Positions 30,605 through 41,645 are shown, counted from the first letter of the stretch. The stretch is DNA of 64,000 nt from Mesostigma viride (GCA_009746045.1 RPFO01000165.1:1286046-1350045); one strand, 5' to 3'. The notes: a model not told the origin generated them from the sequence alone. Numbers and translations are program-made.

Positions 30605-31649
30605 AGCCACCCCAGCGCCCAGCAGCGCGCGGTCGGCCCACCACTTCAGCAGCGTGCAGCATCGGGGCCCAGCATGAAATTTCAATGATGGCCGCGGGAA
30701 GACGGGATGGCTGTCGACAGCCGCCTGTTCAGGAGGTCGTGACTGTTGGGCAAGCTACGTTTTCATTGTTGGACGCTTTGAAACGGGGTACAATGACGCC
30801 GTCTTTCATGACGGTTCTTTGGAGCGCCTGGACTGTGGGTGCCGCGAGCTCTAGGAAAAGATTGCGGGGAAGATGACTGTCGGGGTAAGAAGGTGGCACC
30901 CGTTCTGACGCCTGGGTAAGCTGCGTTTGTTGTTTGCTGGGCTTTGGAACGGTGTCACATAAGCATTTTGGCTTCCAGTCGGTCTCTTTCGAGCGGATAG
31001 GGAGAGGCAGTTTGCCTACCGGGCGGTTCCATAGCAGCACTGTCCCGCCATGCACATATTCCACCGTCTTTTGCGCTCGGTTTTGTTTTATTTCGATTTG
31101 GGACGCTTTGGAACGTCGTTTCATGTTTCATGCATTCCTATGCTTCGAGCCCGTCTGTTTGCTTTGTGTTTCCGTCATCAGCGGGAAAGGAGGCCCATTT
31201 TCCTCGGCAACAACATTCGTTGAGTCACTTCCCGCATGGCAGGTATGCCTCCCGCTCTTTGTTGCTGTATTTCGTTCGGGGACACATGCCGGCGAATGCC
31301 TTTCCATTCCTTTTCCTGCACTCACGCATTATTTTTCCATTGTGTTTCGGTCAGCCACGGGAAGTGTTCCTGTTTTTGCTGCATCTGCGTGGGCTGTTGC
31401 TTTAAAAGCAGGTATTCTACCTGCGGGGGATGGCATACACACGGCGTGGTACCCAGTGTCAAGCCCAAGCAAACGGCTGGGGAAAAAACCTTTGTATATT
31501 GAGCTCGAATTTGTTTTGTTCCTTTTCATGAAAGGGACCTTTACTGGGCATTTTTGGCATTACTGATGAATCACTAGATTAATGCATTAAAGGAGATGGT
31601 GTCTCTGCCTTTGTCATGTTTTTAAGAGCTATCATTTGAATGGTAATCC
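30605..31649. other. No gene recognised; diverged CTTTGGAACG-containing repeats
   Basis: GGACGCTTTGAAACG, GGGCTTTGGAACGG and GGACGCTTTGGAACG recur at about 30773, 30940 and 31100 in otherwise dissimilar text. The longest ORF (30934-31566 plus, 210 codons) shows no domain I know. Confidence 0.35.
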
Positions 31650-32380
31650 TCCCACCCACACTGTTGACCAAGCACACTTTCAGCCCACTGACCACGCACG
31701 GGTTCCCCATACTGACCAAGCACACGTTCCACCCACTGACCAAGTGCACGTTTCACCTACTGACCAAGTGCACGTTCCACCTACTGACCAAGCACACGTT
31801 CAGCCCACTGACCATGCAAGCACGGGTTCCCCATACTGACCAAGCACACGTGCCACCCACTGACCAAGCACACGTTCCACCCACTGACCAAGTGCACGTT
31901 CCACCCACTGACCACGCACACGTTCCACCCACTGACCAAGCACACCTTCCACCCACTGACCAAGCACACCTTCCACCCACTGATCATGCAAGCACGGGCT
32001 CTCCATACTGACCAAGCACACGTGCCACCCACTGACCAAACACACGTTCCACCCACTGACCATGCAAGCACGGGTTCCCCATACTGACCAAGCACACGTG
32101 CCACCCACTGACCAAGCACGGGTTCCCCATACTGGCACACGTTCATCCCACTGACCATGCAAGCACGGGTTCCCCGTACTGACCAAGCACACCTGCCACC
32201 CACTGACCAAACACACGTTCCACCCACTGACCAAACACACGTTCCACCCACTGACCAAACACACGTTCCACCCACTGACCAAGCACACGTTCCACCCACT
32301 CACCAAGCATACGTTCCATCCACTGACCGAGCATGAGTTTACCATACTGACCGAGCAGCCACCCACTGACCATGAAGCAA
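31650..32380. repeat. 24-bp minisatellite CCACCCACTGACCAAGCACACGTT-type
   Basis: Roughly 25 or more units of ACCCACTGACCAAGCACACG, interspersed with GCAAGCACGGGTTCCCCATA variants. The 24-base period gives 8-residue repeats in every frame (for example HVPPTDQA), so the ORFs are repeat artefacts. Confidence 0.9.
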
Positions 32381-32555
32381 ACACTCGGCCTTGGCTGTGC
32401 TCTGATTAAGTAATTGTTGTATAAATGAAATACCTGTTCTGATCATGCACATGTTGTCTCCTTGATGTTGTCTCCTTGATAAACCATGTGCCCATGGCCG
32501 TGGCTGTCTTGGTGACTCGCATCATTCACGGGTTGTTCAGCTGCCAAAGTTGCCC

Positions 32556-32612
32556 TATTAATTAATTAATTAATTAAACTCGTGCTCCCGTTGGGGAGTC
32601 ACGGAGCACCCC
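32556..32612 (+). other. LINE-type 3' hairpin motif
   Basis: (AATT)n, then CTCGTGCTCCCGTTGGGGAG and TCACGGAGCACC. This is the same motif that follows the RTE-like ORF at 23039, here without an ORF. GTGCTCC and GGAGCAC can pair. Confidence 0.6.
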
Positions 32613-33004
32613 TAGACTAGCCCCTAGACTGCACAAACCCAACCAACCAAGTAGCCAAGGCATAGGAGCCCGACCACCCAAGCCAAGGCCCCTGTCCCAT
32701 CTCCCCCAATCAACGTACAGGGAGAATGAGGATTGTATAGTAGGGGACGCAGTTACGCGTCTATATGAATTAGTTAATAGTAGGGGACTTGAATAAAGTC
32801 TCGAATAGTAGGGGCTTGGCCCCTACCGGGTCTACTTGTTTACTATTAAACATTATTTATCGGCCGGGCGTGGCTGGGATGACCACGACCTTCGCGGGTG
32901 CCGCCATTGTGATTTACGGTACAGGTACAGGTACAGGCTGGAAAAAGGGGGTTGTGGGCGCTGGGGGATGGGGCCAGGTGCCCTATATATTTACGGTTTA
33001 AATA
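32613..33004. other. No gene recognised
   Basis: GATAGTAGGGGAC-like motifs recur three times (about 32735-32815). Short GGTACAGGTACAGG repeat at 32918-32935. No coding evidence. Confidence 0.4.
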
Positions 33005-34436
33005 TATTTATATTAATAATATAATTACTTACAGCAGAGTGAAATCACTCAAACCAAAGCAAACGCCCAGCTATAAACCTATGTACAGAGCCATGTCAAA
33101 TCTCTATACTACGATAAGACCAATGGAAACTCCTAACGGGAGGAACCTAATAGCCCTGCTGCACCGCAAAATACGGCGGAGCATGATGTCAGCCATGGCC
33201 CGAGTCAGCGCCACCGACAAGCGCTGACGCCAATATGACGTCCAGGTCCGCGCCGACCATGGGGCCCGCTGGCCCTCCAGGTCCAGCCGGTCCTCCCGGA
33301 GCCGGCAACACTCCTTGAAGAAGGCGGAGGTCAGGGGCCCCATGGCCCCAAACTCCTCCAGGACAAAGGGCACCACACGATGGTGCCCGACGTCGCCGTA
33401 GGCCAGGAGCTTGGCCCGCTCCGCCCGGTCCGCCGTGTAACCTGCCGTGAGGGAGGCCCCAGCCACGTGGCTAATAGCCAAGGGCCGCGCCACCGAAACG
33501 TCGATAAGCAGATGCCGGCCACCCCCCTCAAAGTCCAGCACCACGATGTCAGGCCGGTGGTTGGGGGAATAGAAGGCAGCGCCATCCGCATCCTCGGACC
33601 GGATGTTCGCGTGGGGGAAAACCGACCGAATCATGGCGAGCACCACCGTCAGGAGGACAGTGTGCAAATACAAATACCAATTCTGATTCTGTTGGCCCCC
33701 CATGCAGGCAAGGTAGTGAGTCCCCGTGGGATCCAGCGGCTGCCCACAGCTACCACAAGGCCGCCCGGCCGGAACAAGAGGCTGCGGGGCAAATAGCTGG
33801 TGCCGGAGCGCCACCGAGTAGTGGCTGGGAGCCAAGGCGAATGGGGGGGCCATGGGAAGAGCACGAAGGTACGCCGAGCCCACACTCCGCAAGGAAAGCG
33901 AGAACAGCCACGCACGTCCCTGGGCGTTGAGGTCCGCGAAAAGAGCAATCCAATCAGCCGTGTGCAGAATACCCGCGTAGGTTTTCTGGTGTTTATCGAT
34001 GACGCGAGCAGGGAATGCGGCGGGAGATTGAACGGAGGCGACCGAGGGAGTGCCGCGAGGGAGGTGGCGCTGTACCGCCTGAGCGGCACGGACGGGAGAA
34101 CAGGCCTGCTGGATCTCAGCATAGGCCTCCTGGATGGCGGTGACGAAGGGCAAAGGGCTGCTGGGGTCCAGGAGGTCAGGCGCTGCTGTTGCCAAAAGGG
34201 GCAGGAGCCGGCAGCTTTCCGCCCACGACGGAGCGACGGAGCCCAAAAATGCTGCTGGGGCCAGCCGGGCGGCACGAGTCAGACCACAGCCACCCATCCG
34301 TGCAGGCAGGGAGGCAATGCGAGTAGCATGTGGCGGGAGGTCGGGGCCCGGGACCAGCTGCGCCAAGGCCGACTGGATGCGTTCGTCGTGGCCCTCGGCG
34401 GCCAGCCGGACCACGGAGGAAGCAATGAATATATTT
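33005..34436 (-). mobile_element. 5'-truncated RLE-type non-LTR retrotransposon
   Basis: Minus-strand LINE with C-terminal coding sequence and a short 3' end (minus: CTGTAAGTAATTATAT). The 3' end is shared with the copies at 34437-34558 and 47605-47843. The 5' edge is at about 34425. AATATATTTA-like sequence borders both sides. Confidence 0.75.
33130..34425 (-). pseudogene. LINE ORF C-terminal part: CCHC knuckle and restriction-like endonuclease
   Basis: The open frame is truncated at its 5' side. Its middle has a zinc knuckle C-x2-C-x9-H-x3-C (CGSCG...THYLAC, about 33708-33760). A PD-(D/E)xK-type endonuclease core follows: SPNHRPDIVVLD, then HLLIDVSVARP (about 33483-33570). This is the arrangement seen downstream of RT in R2/R4/NeSL/Dualen-like LINEs. 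The reverse transcriptase domain itself is missing. Compared with the copy at 47605, 10 bases (TCAGCCCGCG) are absent near 33170, which changes the last residues. Confidence 0.7.
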
Positions 34437-34558
34437 TAAAAATATAATTACTTACAGCAGAGTGAAATCACTCAAACCAAAGCAAACGCCCAGCTATAAA
34501 CACCTATATACAGAGCCATGTCAAAGCTCTATACTACGATAAGACCAATGGAAACCAA
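34437..34558 (-). mobile_element. 120-bp 5'-truncated copy of the RLE LINE
   Basis: Shares the terminal 120 bases with the copy at 33005 (ATAATTACTTACAGCAGAG through CGATAAGACCAATGG). AATGAATATATTT lies on both sides (about 34425-34437 and 34557-34570), a clear target-site duplication. Confidence 0.85.
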
Positions 34559-34559
34559 T

Positions 34560-34884
34560 GAATATATTTAGTACCCTAGATATTTTTAAATAACCCACAG
34601 TATTTAGAAATATATTCATTTAAATATTCTTTAAACATATTTAAATATTTTCTTCATAACACGGATCGTCACTAAATACATTTAAATATTTTTCTATCTA
34701 GTCGGCGCCGGTGTAAATATATTTAAATATTTTTGCGCCAATCGGGATCGTCAGTAAATGTATTTAAATACTTTTGCTGGATCCGGCAACCCTTTGCAAA
34801 TGTATTTAGAGGTATAAATATTCAGTATTTATAAATATTTTTATTTAAACTCCATAAATATCATTTATATTTATCCGGCCTGTG
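34560..34884. promoter_or_regulatory. Right subterminal region of the hAT-like element
   Basis: ATTTAAATATT motifs separated by GC-rich spacers (GTCGGCGCCGG, GATCGTCA), mirroring the left end, then the TIR. Confidence 0.6.
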
Positions 34885-34989
34885 CAGGACAACAGCGAGT
34901 CGCTGCGAACCTGCCGTGGGAAGGAGGGGGGTGGTACACAAATACCGTACAGGTGGTACACAACTGCCGCCAGTATAACAGCGGGTCCT

Positions 34990-35580
34990 GCCGTGGGGAG
35001 TTAGCCAACATCTAAACTCTTCTCTTAATCAACAATCTATATTACCAATAGCCGCCGCCTATCGAACAGATCCTATTCATCACGCGCGTCAACGCCCCGT
35101 CATCGCCCCGTCATCGCCCCGTGATCGCCATGCCGAGGGCCAACCTCTTAACTCTTTATTCGGAGTAGTAGTCAACGACCTATATTACCAATAGCCGCCG
35201 CATATAAAAAAGGTCGTATTCATGACGCCCGTCGAGGGCGATGACGGTGACGCCGTCACCGTCATCGCCCTCGACGGGCCAACATCTAAACTCTTCTCTT
35301 AATCAACAAACTATATTACCAATAGCCGCCGCCTATCAAACAGATCCTATTCATCACGCGCGTCAACGCCCCGTCATCGCCCAGTCATCGCCCAGTCATC
35401 GCCCCGTCATCGCCCCGTCATCGCCATGCCGAGGGCCAACCTCTTAACTCTTTATAGCGAGTAATAGTAAACGACCTATATTGCCAATAGCTGCCGCCTA
35501 TCAAACAGGTCCTTTCCATCACGCCCGTCGAGAGCGATGACGGTGACGGCCGTCACCGTCATCGCCCTGCCGGCATTGCC
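34990..35580. repeat. Two copies of a ~287-bp unit with CCGTCATCGCC repeats and long palindromes
   Basis: GCCAACATCTAAACTCTTC recurs at about 34993 and 35279, and GGCCAACCTCTTAACTC at about 35139 and 35435. CCCGTCATCGCC is tandem inside each. A perfect palindrome with 25-base arms spans 35227-35279, and a second, 32 bases, lies near 35533-35564 (GATGACGGTGACGGCC core). Confidence 0.85.
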
Positions 35581-36050
35581 ATACAAGAAGCTCTCGATCC
35601 TAGGTATGGACTACCTCGGGTATCATCATCGTAATTGCTAGCATCGAGATCATTCATACCTACCGACGATGACCAGCTGCAAAAGAAAAATGTCGACCAA
35701 CAGACAGGACCTATCGCCGGGAACCCTCAAGGCAATAAGGGCGAGACAGGCTTTCACCGTTAAGTAAAGTTGTCCACATCGTGCTAAGGAATTTGTGCTA
35801 ATCTATGAGTACCTATATGGACACTTTGTCGCATTTTTTACATGGCAAATAAGCGATGTATGTGTCATGTAGGCTGCCATTGGTGCATGCATGCATGGGC
35901 CAGCAATGATGGTCAGAGGTACATTGTGCCTATGAGATAACCATCGATTTGTTGATCAGCAAGTGATTCATTACGTGAGACAACAATATGTTTGGGGGCT
36001 AAGCTTCTTACATGGGTCACATGGCCCGCCATAATTGTTTTCTTATGTGT
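35581..36050. other. No gene recognised
   Basis: No ORF or repeat that I can support. Confidence 0.35.
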
Positions 36051-36055
36051 TTAAG

Positions 36056-37860
36056 GGGACGTGGCGCGCCGAATATTTTCCGCGCGAAAAAATTCGCGGC
36101 ACCGGCCGTACCGTGAAAAGTGGGTGCTCCGTGCGCGCACCACTTGCGGAAGTGGCCATGGCGACTGCGTTTAGGCAAAACTAGCAATGTAGGGCTAGAG
36201 AAATGAAAAAAAAATGCTTGGATGCTGAAGACGATGATTTAATGATGTTGGAATGCGGCGGCAAGTGGCTGGTTTACAATATCGCTGCTTTCTTTTACTG
36301 CCATCGGCATGGGGGGTAATCTGCATTTTTTGGTCGCGCGGAATAAAATAGAATTCGTGATTGCGGCAGTAAATTCTCAGTTTTGGGGGTCTTTTTGACC
36401 GTTAAGGATGCATTCATATCGGTATCATCGAATTCTAAACCGAACGGGTGCTTTTTGCTACATTTTCGCCCATTCTCGGTAAGTATTTCTTCAGGCCTGC
36501 GCAGTGCATGTCGGAACCTTCCATGGAAGAACGGCCGTTGTTGCGCGCCTGGGCGAGGGATCTACGAGGGCAAGATATACATTTGTGGCGACTGTTATCT
36601 ACTATCAGTTCTCTCTTCGAAGAGCTCATCGTTGGAAGTTTTTTGCGTTCGTTTTGGTCAGTTTCCGCCAGTTAACTCTCCGTTGCTCGCCGTCGTGTTG
36701 ACGAATACCTGGCAGCTTTAGCTTGTTTTCGTTGATGTCGTGATCAGGGCCGCTTTAGTCGCAGCCTATAGCTCTTCGGGAAGGTATAAGGCATTTCATA
36801 GCACGTGTTCTGGCAAGGATGTTGTGCGTATGGACGCTTCTTGTTGTGTGATAGTGACGCACCCTTTCCTCGCAGCGGCATCACAGCGGTCAGAAGCTGA
36901 ACGGCCGCCACTGGTTTCTTTGCATTTTATCGTGCAGGGAAGGAAGTTTTTTTATCGACGATCATGTTGGAGATATTGCATTTGTGTGACTGCATGTAGA
37001 TAGCTGCCATCATTGGTTTATTTCAGCTTTCCTTGTTATGATGATGTGACAAGACAGCAATGTGCTGAGCCAACCATGGTTGACATGGTTGACTGCATGC
37101 AAGCTTTGTATGCCATGATCTCCTTGGTTCCTTGCCCTCCATAGTTCCAGTTTGTTGCCCATGTCGGGTAGGGCAGTTAAGGAGTTGTTGCTGTGTTGGT
37201 AAGCTTGGTTGGCATAACCCTTACACTCTAACCTGGGAGAAACATAGAAAATGCTGGTAATGCATGTAAGTGCCATCATCATTATTGCTATTCACGTACA
37301 AGTCTGGCCATGCTCGAGGGACGGTGAAGGAGTATGAGGTGCGTGGCCACCCATTTGTATTTCATAACATATTCAGCATGGATTTGATGCATGTTGGATG
37401 GCATGTAAAGTGTGATTGTGTATACTTGCTTTCTGAGTGGTCCTTAGCGCCTTGTCAGGTGGTGAGTGGTCGTCTAGGAAACCCATCAGTGCGTGCCACA
37501 GTGACCCCCAACCTTGAGCATGTGTCGTCATCAGTGTGCTAAAGTTAATTATATGTGCTTTTGATCATAGATTTGCTGAGCTCTTGGCATGAAGTTTACA
37601 AGGTAACCTTGGGTAGAGTATAGTGTATGCTCTCTTGGCATGCATGCCTAGCGATCGTGTTGCTATGCTTGCGCTGGCAAGGTTGGCCATGTCGAGGGCA
37701 GGTGAGGGCAGATGTGGTGCCTAGCCGTTTGCTTATGTTTTGTGATCGAGTGGGGCATGCTTTCTGGCTTTTTGGATGGAAAACAGCATGCCTAAGTGGC
37801 CATATACAAAGAACCCCCCCTTAAGCTTATGTTCAGGTTTTAGCACGCATAACCTTATTA
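36056..37860. other. Interior of the TTAA element without recognised gene
   Basis: ORFs at 36383-36721 and 37270-37542 (plus) and several shorter ones. None has a motif I can name, although they could be exons of the PHD gene. Confidence 0.3.
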
Positions 37861-37880
37861 CTTGAGCTAGACTTGTCGGA

Positions 37881-38150
37881 ATGACCTGTTTTAAGGGTGG
37901 CTGCCACGACGTGATGCAAAGGGAGGGGCAGGGGGACGATGGGGAAGGTAGCAGTGATGATGAGAATGATGTTGATGATATTCCTTGCCTTGCATGTGCG
38001 TCCCCGGATGAAATTGACGGTGTCCCTTTCTTGCTGTGCAGCACATTGGGGTGCAAGGGAGGACTGCATGGGTGCTGCGCTGACCCCCCGTTGACTAAGG
38101 AGTCCAAGGGGGATCGGTTTTGCCCTGCCTGCCTTGTGCAGGATGCTTAG
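37881..38150 (+). CDS. PHD-finger protein exon, acidic N-terminal part
   Basis: MTCFKGG... is followed by an acidic stretch (GSSDDENDVDD) and a C4HC3 finger: CLAC, FLLC, LGC, LHGCC and FCPAC, in that order. The stop comes seven codons after the finger (LVQDA), so this is a C-terminal exon or a small complete protein of 89 residues. Upstream exons are likely but were not identified. It lies in the TTAA-flanked element and between two copies of TTGAGCTAGACTTGTCGG (about 37862 and 38218). The zinc finger is seen; histone reading is family knowledge. Confidence 0.55.
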   Translation: MTCFKGGCHDVMQREGQGDDGEGSSDDENDVDDIPCLACASPDEIDGVPFLLCSTLGCKGGLHGCCADPPLTKESKGDRFCPACLVQDA

Positions 38151-38692
38151 AAGGGCTGATATAGTGACATTTTCTGTTTTAGCGGGCATTTTTCTGAAAA
38201 CACGTCTGACGCAATAACTTGAGCTAGACTTGTCGGAATGACCTGGGACTTGGAACACTGCTGTCCCCCTGTTAGCCGAATTTTTGTTGATTTTGTGGCC
38301 TTATCGGAAGTGTTTATGATATGTTTATTCCCAATGTCCGGTAAAAAATGACCTGTTTTGCGGGAAAATTAATAACTGTTCAAGGTTTTGCCATTTCCAT
38401 GATGTAAATAGCTCAGCAAGCTACAAACTCAGGGAACTATATGACCTTGATTTTTGGTAGCCAACAAATAAGTGCATTGGCTGGGGCATACGCAGCCCTA
38501 ATTAGCGTCTTTTGCTATTTATAGCGCATTATTGGCGTATATATGGCGGTAGTACCCCCAACAAGTGCATGGACAACTCACTAGAGATGTTATTAAGTGC
38601 CCCCAATCATAATTCAGCATTGTGCAAATGAATTTCAAGTGATATTAGCATATGTCAAATTTTAAGGTTTTTGGGGTGCCACCTCCCCTTAA

Positions 38693-39340
38693 GGTTAGGG
38701 CTCTGTTCATGACTGAACGTCATAAACGCGCTCTATTCATGACATTGATTAATTGATTTTAATTAGTCTCATGTCCATGTTGGGGGACCGGGATCTCTGA
38801 ATTCCCCAAAGAAGATATAGTGGAAGTCCCCCAAGACGTCAATATCCGTCAAGACGTCAATAACTACATGTATGTCCACAGCTCAGCTAGTAGTCTAAAA
38901 TATGGGCCTCGAGCTAATCTTGCACGCAAGCAATGCTTATCATCAAGGATGAATTAATGCCTATCAACAAGGAGACAATCATGCTTGTTAAATTTCCTAG
39001 GACCCACAACTGGGGGGTCGTAGTCTTTGACAATGTCCGCCTGGGCAACGCTACTAATCCTACATATCCGAGGTCCCATGTATGAATAAGAGGGGTTGAG
39101 CGGATGACGCCAACAGTGTCTGTGCTCTGCATGTCAGCTAAAATCATATCGCGGAGACAAACATATGGCGGTATGTCCAATGTTGGCCACTGCGTCGCCT
39201 AACAGGTTCTTACATGGTCGGCAAGGGCCTGACCATGTAAGAAGATATCTCCCTGGCTGGCCAGTCCACAAGGAACCAGCAGGGACCTCATCTGAATCAA
39301 CCTGATTTATTAACTAACTACTTAATTCATTTATTAAACT
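38693..39340. other. No gene recognised; short hairpin
   Basis: A stem-loop TCTTACATGGTC/GACCATGTAAGA spans about 39208-39243. The repeat pair CAAGACGTCAATA occurs near 38833-38866. No coding evidence. Confidence 0.4.
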
Positions 39341-39441
39341 CATGCCCCCATTAGGGAGTCAAGGAGCATTAGTTAACCCCGATTCATTCATTAATTAATT
39401 AATTAAACACGTGCTCCCGTTGGGGAGTCACGGAGCACTGA
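39330..39441 (+). other. Two LINE-type 3' hairpin motifs in tandem
   Basis: TTAAACTCATGCCCCCATTAG with GGAGTCAAGGAGCATTAG, then AATTAAACACGTGCTCCCG with TTGGGGAGTCACGGAGCACT. The second matches the motif at 32578 closely; the first is diverged. Confidence 0.55.
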
Positions 39442-40327
39442 AGTGCTTTTAATGCCTGTGTGTGCACAACAGGAGAAAGGGCAGAGACCCCCACTGGGCA
39501 GAGACCCCCACTCTCCTTCATGCCTAAGGCATGCCACAGCTGCATTCGGGAACGCTAGCTAAACGGACACGCTAACGATCCGGCAATCTGTGGGTGCAAT
39601 AAGACTCATGTGAGTGTAACGACTAAAAATGATCATCAGCATCATCCACAGTCCAATATGAAAGATCTTTTACCTGGGTTGCTTTCTTGAGTTGCAGAAC
39701 TTCAAGTATCCGAGCAACGTTGAGATGGAAATTCCACAGCACGTGATTTAGGGAATCACAACCCCTTGTAGACACAAAGACAAGCTCGTGTATAGACGAC
39801 CTCTGTGGAACTGAAGGACGTCTATAGCCAAGGGGCTCTTATGAATGGACAACAAAGACAAGCTTTATTATACCATGATGAATCAAAACCAACGTAGCAA
39901 CAATGGCGACCCCACGTCCTTGATATCGACGTGCTTGTCGAGCATGCCTCAACCTTAGCCTGAAGAGAACCAATCAAAATCATGGAATTCTAAACAAGAT
40001 CCTCGTATCCATCCTAGTCACACAAAACAGAACAACAACACCAACAGCCTGGCAGAATCTGTACATGAGATCCTGAATCTGTAGTAAGCACCAAAGTCCC
40101 AAAGGAACATTTAAGACTTGGTAGTACCGACCAACAAACTATAACCCCACGTGGATCAGGCCACGACCAATAAGGGCTTCTAACAGTCGGTTGACAAAGT
40201 ACAAGTTTCAAGTACCGCCTTCTTGAAAACCTCATAACTTTCCCAATACTGATCCAAAAGTCCTCGAATAAAAGTCAAACATTCACAAAACAAAGGATGT
40301 AACAACAAAGTCATTTTTGCTTGTTAC
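39442..40327. other. Possible 3' LTR and flank, no gene
   Basis: If the TGTAACA at about 40328 is an LTR start, the LTR runs leftward from there. Its far end cannot be fixed without a second copy. Confidence 0.3.
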
Positions 40328-40887
40328 ATATCTCCCCCTCAAGACTGGAACCACCAGTTCCTCAAAATCAACTACTCTTTAAGGAGGAGTGACACTGAAC
40401 AGAAATCCACCATCTCTTGGGAAAAGCAGGTGGGTTTTTACATCCCTGAAGCCAGGGCCTCCTATCTCATAAACATCTAGTCACAGGTGCTTAAAGAAGA
40501 CAAGTCATATCCTTATCCACTACAAGCCCAGATAAACACAGCAATACTGGAAGTCATCCCGTCATCATTCTGGAATTCTGGATCTCTGGACTGAAACATC
40601 AGAACTGGAATGGAGCCCCCCCATCATCCATCCTGGAATCCCCCCCTCACACCACAATCCAAAGCCCCTTTCCTTCTCAGCCCTGTTCCTCACAGGCTAT
40701 ACCAATCCCCATTCAGGCCATCCTTGCCCTTGAGTCCACACATGGGAAACTGCTCCACCATGTGGGCCAACTCTGGCCAGTTCCTGCTGACCTGCACACC
40801 ACGCAAGTCTCAGCAGCTCCTGCCACCATCTGGGCAGCATAGCGAAGGCATGCCCCTGGATAGGAGAGGAGCACCACAGACTGACTC

Positions 40888-41379
40888 TCAGGGTCCATCA
40901 CCCAAGACCCAAGTAGAGGACGTCTTGTGCCTGCTCACCCATGATCTGTACGCCCACCAGAACTGCAGAAAGGTCTTGACCACCGACCACTTAGCACCTA
41001 TCAGAGGCACCAGCACCCTTAGTGGCGTCTGACGGACCTTGAGTTCCACAGTGTACTTGGGCAACCCTGGATTGCAAAAGAGGTTAGAAGTCTCCAAAAG
41101 AAAACACCTTCTGGCAGAGCTGGAGGAAGAAGGAACCAAATCAAAGTCACCCTTCCGAACTGAAAACTCCAACAGCTCCATGTAGGAAGCCTCTCCCATA
41201 CTGACTGGCTGCAACTGAGTAAATGCCTCCTTCAAGGCCTCAGGTAAGGCTGCCAGCATGTCCTGCCCCTCAGCAGGCCTCATGTCAATCTCAGGTCCTG
41301 GTGACAATGCATACATCCTATGCAGCAGATGAGCCACAAAAGGGGAGCCACTCTCATACAGGCTTGTGTGCAGCTGAGA
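40888..41379 (-). pseudogene. Retroelement protein, 3' part, split from 59136-59250 by the TA-flanked element
   Basis: The frame AHLLHRMYALSPGPEID, through EALKEAFTQLQ, ends at 40888. It includes VELKVRQTPLRVLVPLIGA, which faintly resembles a retropepsin strand with the DTGA lost. Removing the 41382-59133 insertion and one TA joins it in frame to VSSEGYVEEV on the other side. I cannot name the protein. Confidence 0.45.
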
Positions 41380-41389
41380 TACAGGGGCA

Positions 41390-41645
41390 GCTCACGTAGG
41401 TGGGACGCGAGTGGGACACTTTTCACCTAGGAGAGACACCAGGTTCAGGTACGTGGAACAGCGATGTTTCAGGTATTCATGTAAGTGGGACAGGGTAGCT
41501 TTCAAAATTCAGTGTGGTGGGACAGTTGCATGTTCAAAATTCAGGTCGGTGGGACAGGCAAATTTTCAATTACATGTAGGTGGGACACATGTTCATACAC
41601 ATACAAAACACAGGTTGGTGGGACATGTCCCACCGAGTTGTGTGG
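41390..41645. promoter_or_regulatory. Left subterminal GGTGGGACA repeats
   Basis: AGGTGGGACG, AAGTGGGACA, GGTGGGACAG, AGGTGGGACAC and GGTGGGACATG recur every 30-50 bp. The same motif fills 58905-59115. Probable transposase-binding repeats, by inference. Confidence 0.6.

Larger units (their letters stand above)
29698..34884. mobile_element. 5.2-kb hAT-like non-autonomous DNA transposon
   Basis: The termini CACAGGCCGGATAAATA and its reverse complement (ending 34884) are flanked by the 8-bp duplication CAGGACAA at 29690-29697 and 34885-34892. The duplication is part of the 86-bp repeat unit, which resumes beyond it. An 8-bp duplication is characteristic of hAT elements; the assignment rests on that. 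No transposase is encoded. Inside are repeats, a TATA-led ORF, and two nested LINE copies. Confidence 0.8.
36055..38688. mobile_element. 2.6-kb TTAA-flanked element carrying a PHD-finger exon
   Basis: The left end GGGGACGTGGCGCGCC and the right end (minus) GGGGAGGTGGCACCCC match at 13 of 16 positions. TTAA lies directly outside both (36051-36054, 38689-38692). TTAA duplication is the signature of piggyBac-type transposition; the TIR does not show the usual CCC start, so the class is tentative. No DDE domain is evident. Confidence 0.45.
39442..41381 (-). mobile_element. Old minus-strand LTR-type retroelement, 3' part
   Basis: On the minus strand a purine tract TTGAGGGGGAGATA immediately precedes TGTAACAAGC at about 40328, as a polypurine tract precedes a 3' LTR. 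Coding remnant 40888-41379 lies upstream. The element continues at 59136 after a 17.75-kb insertion. The other LTR is not found. Confidence 0.45.

Noticed and set aside
31636-32384. Repeat proteins (HVPPTDQA repeats, up to 194 codons)
   Set aside because: The 24-bp minisatellite keeps all frames open on both strands. No start context or domain supports a gene.
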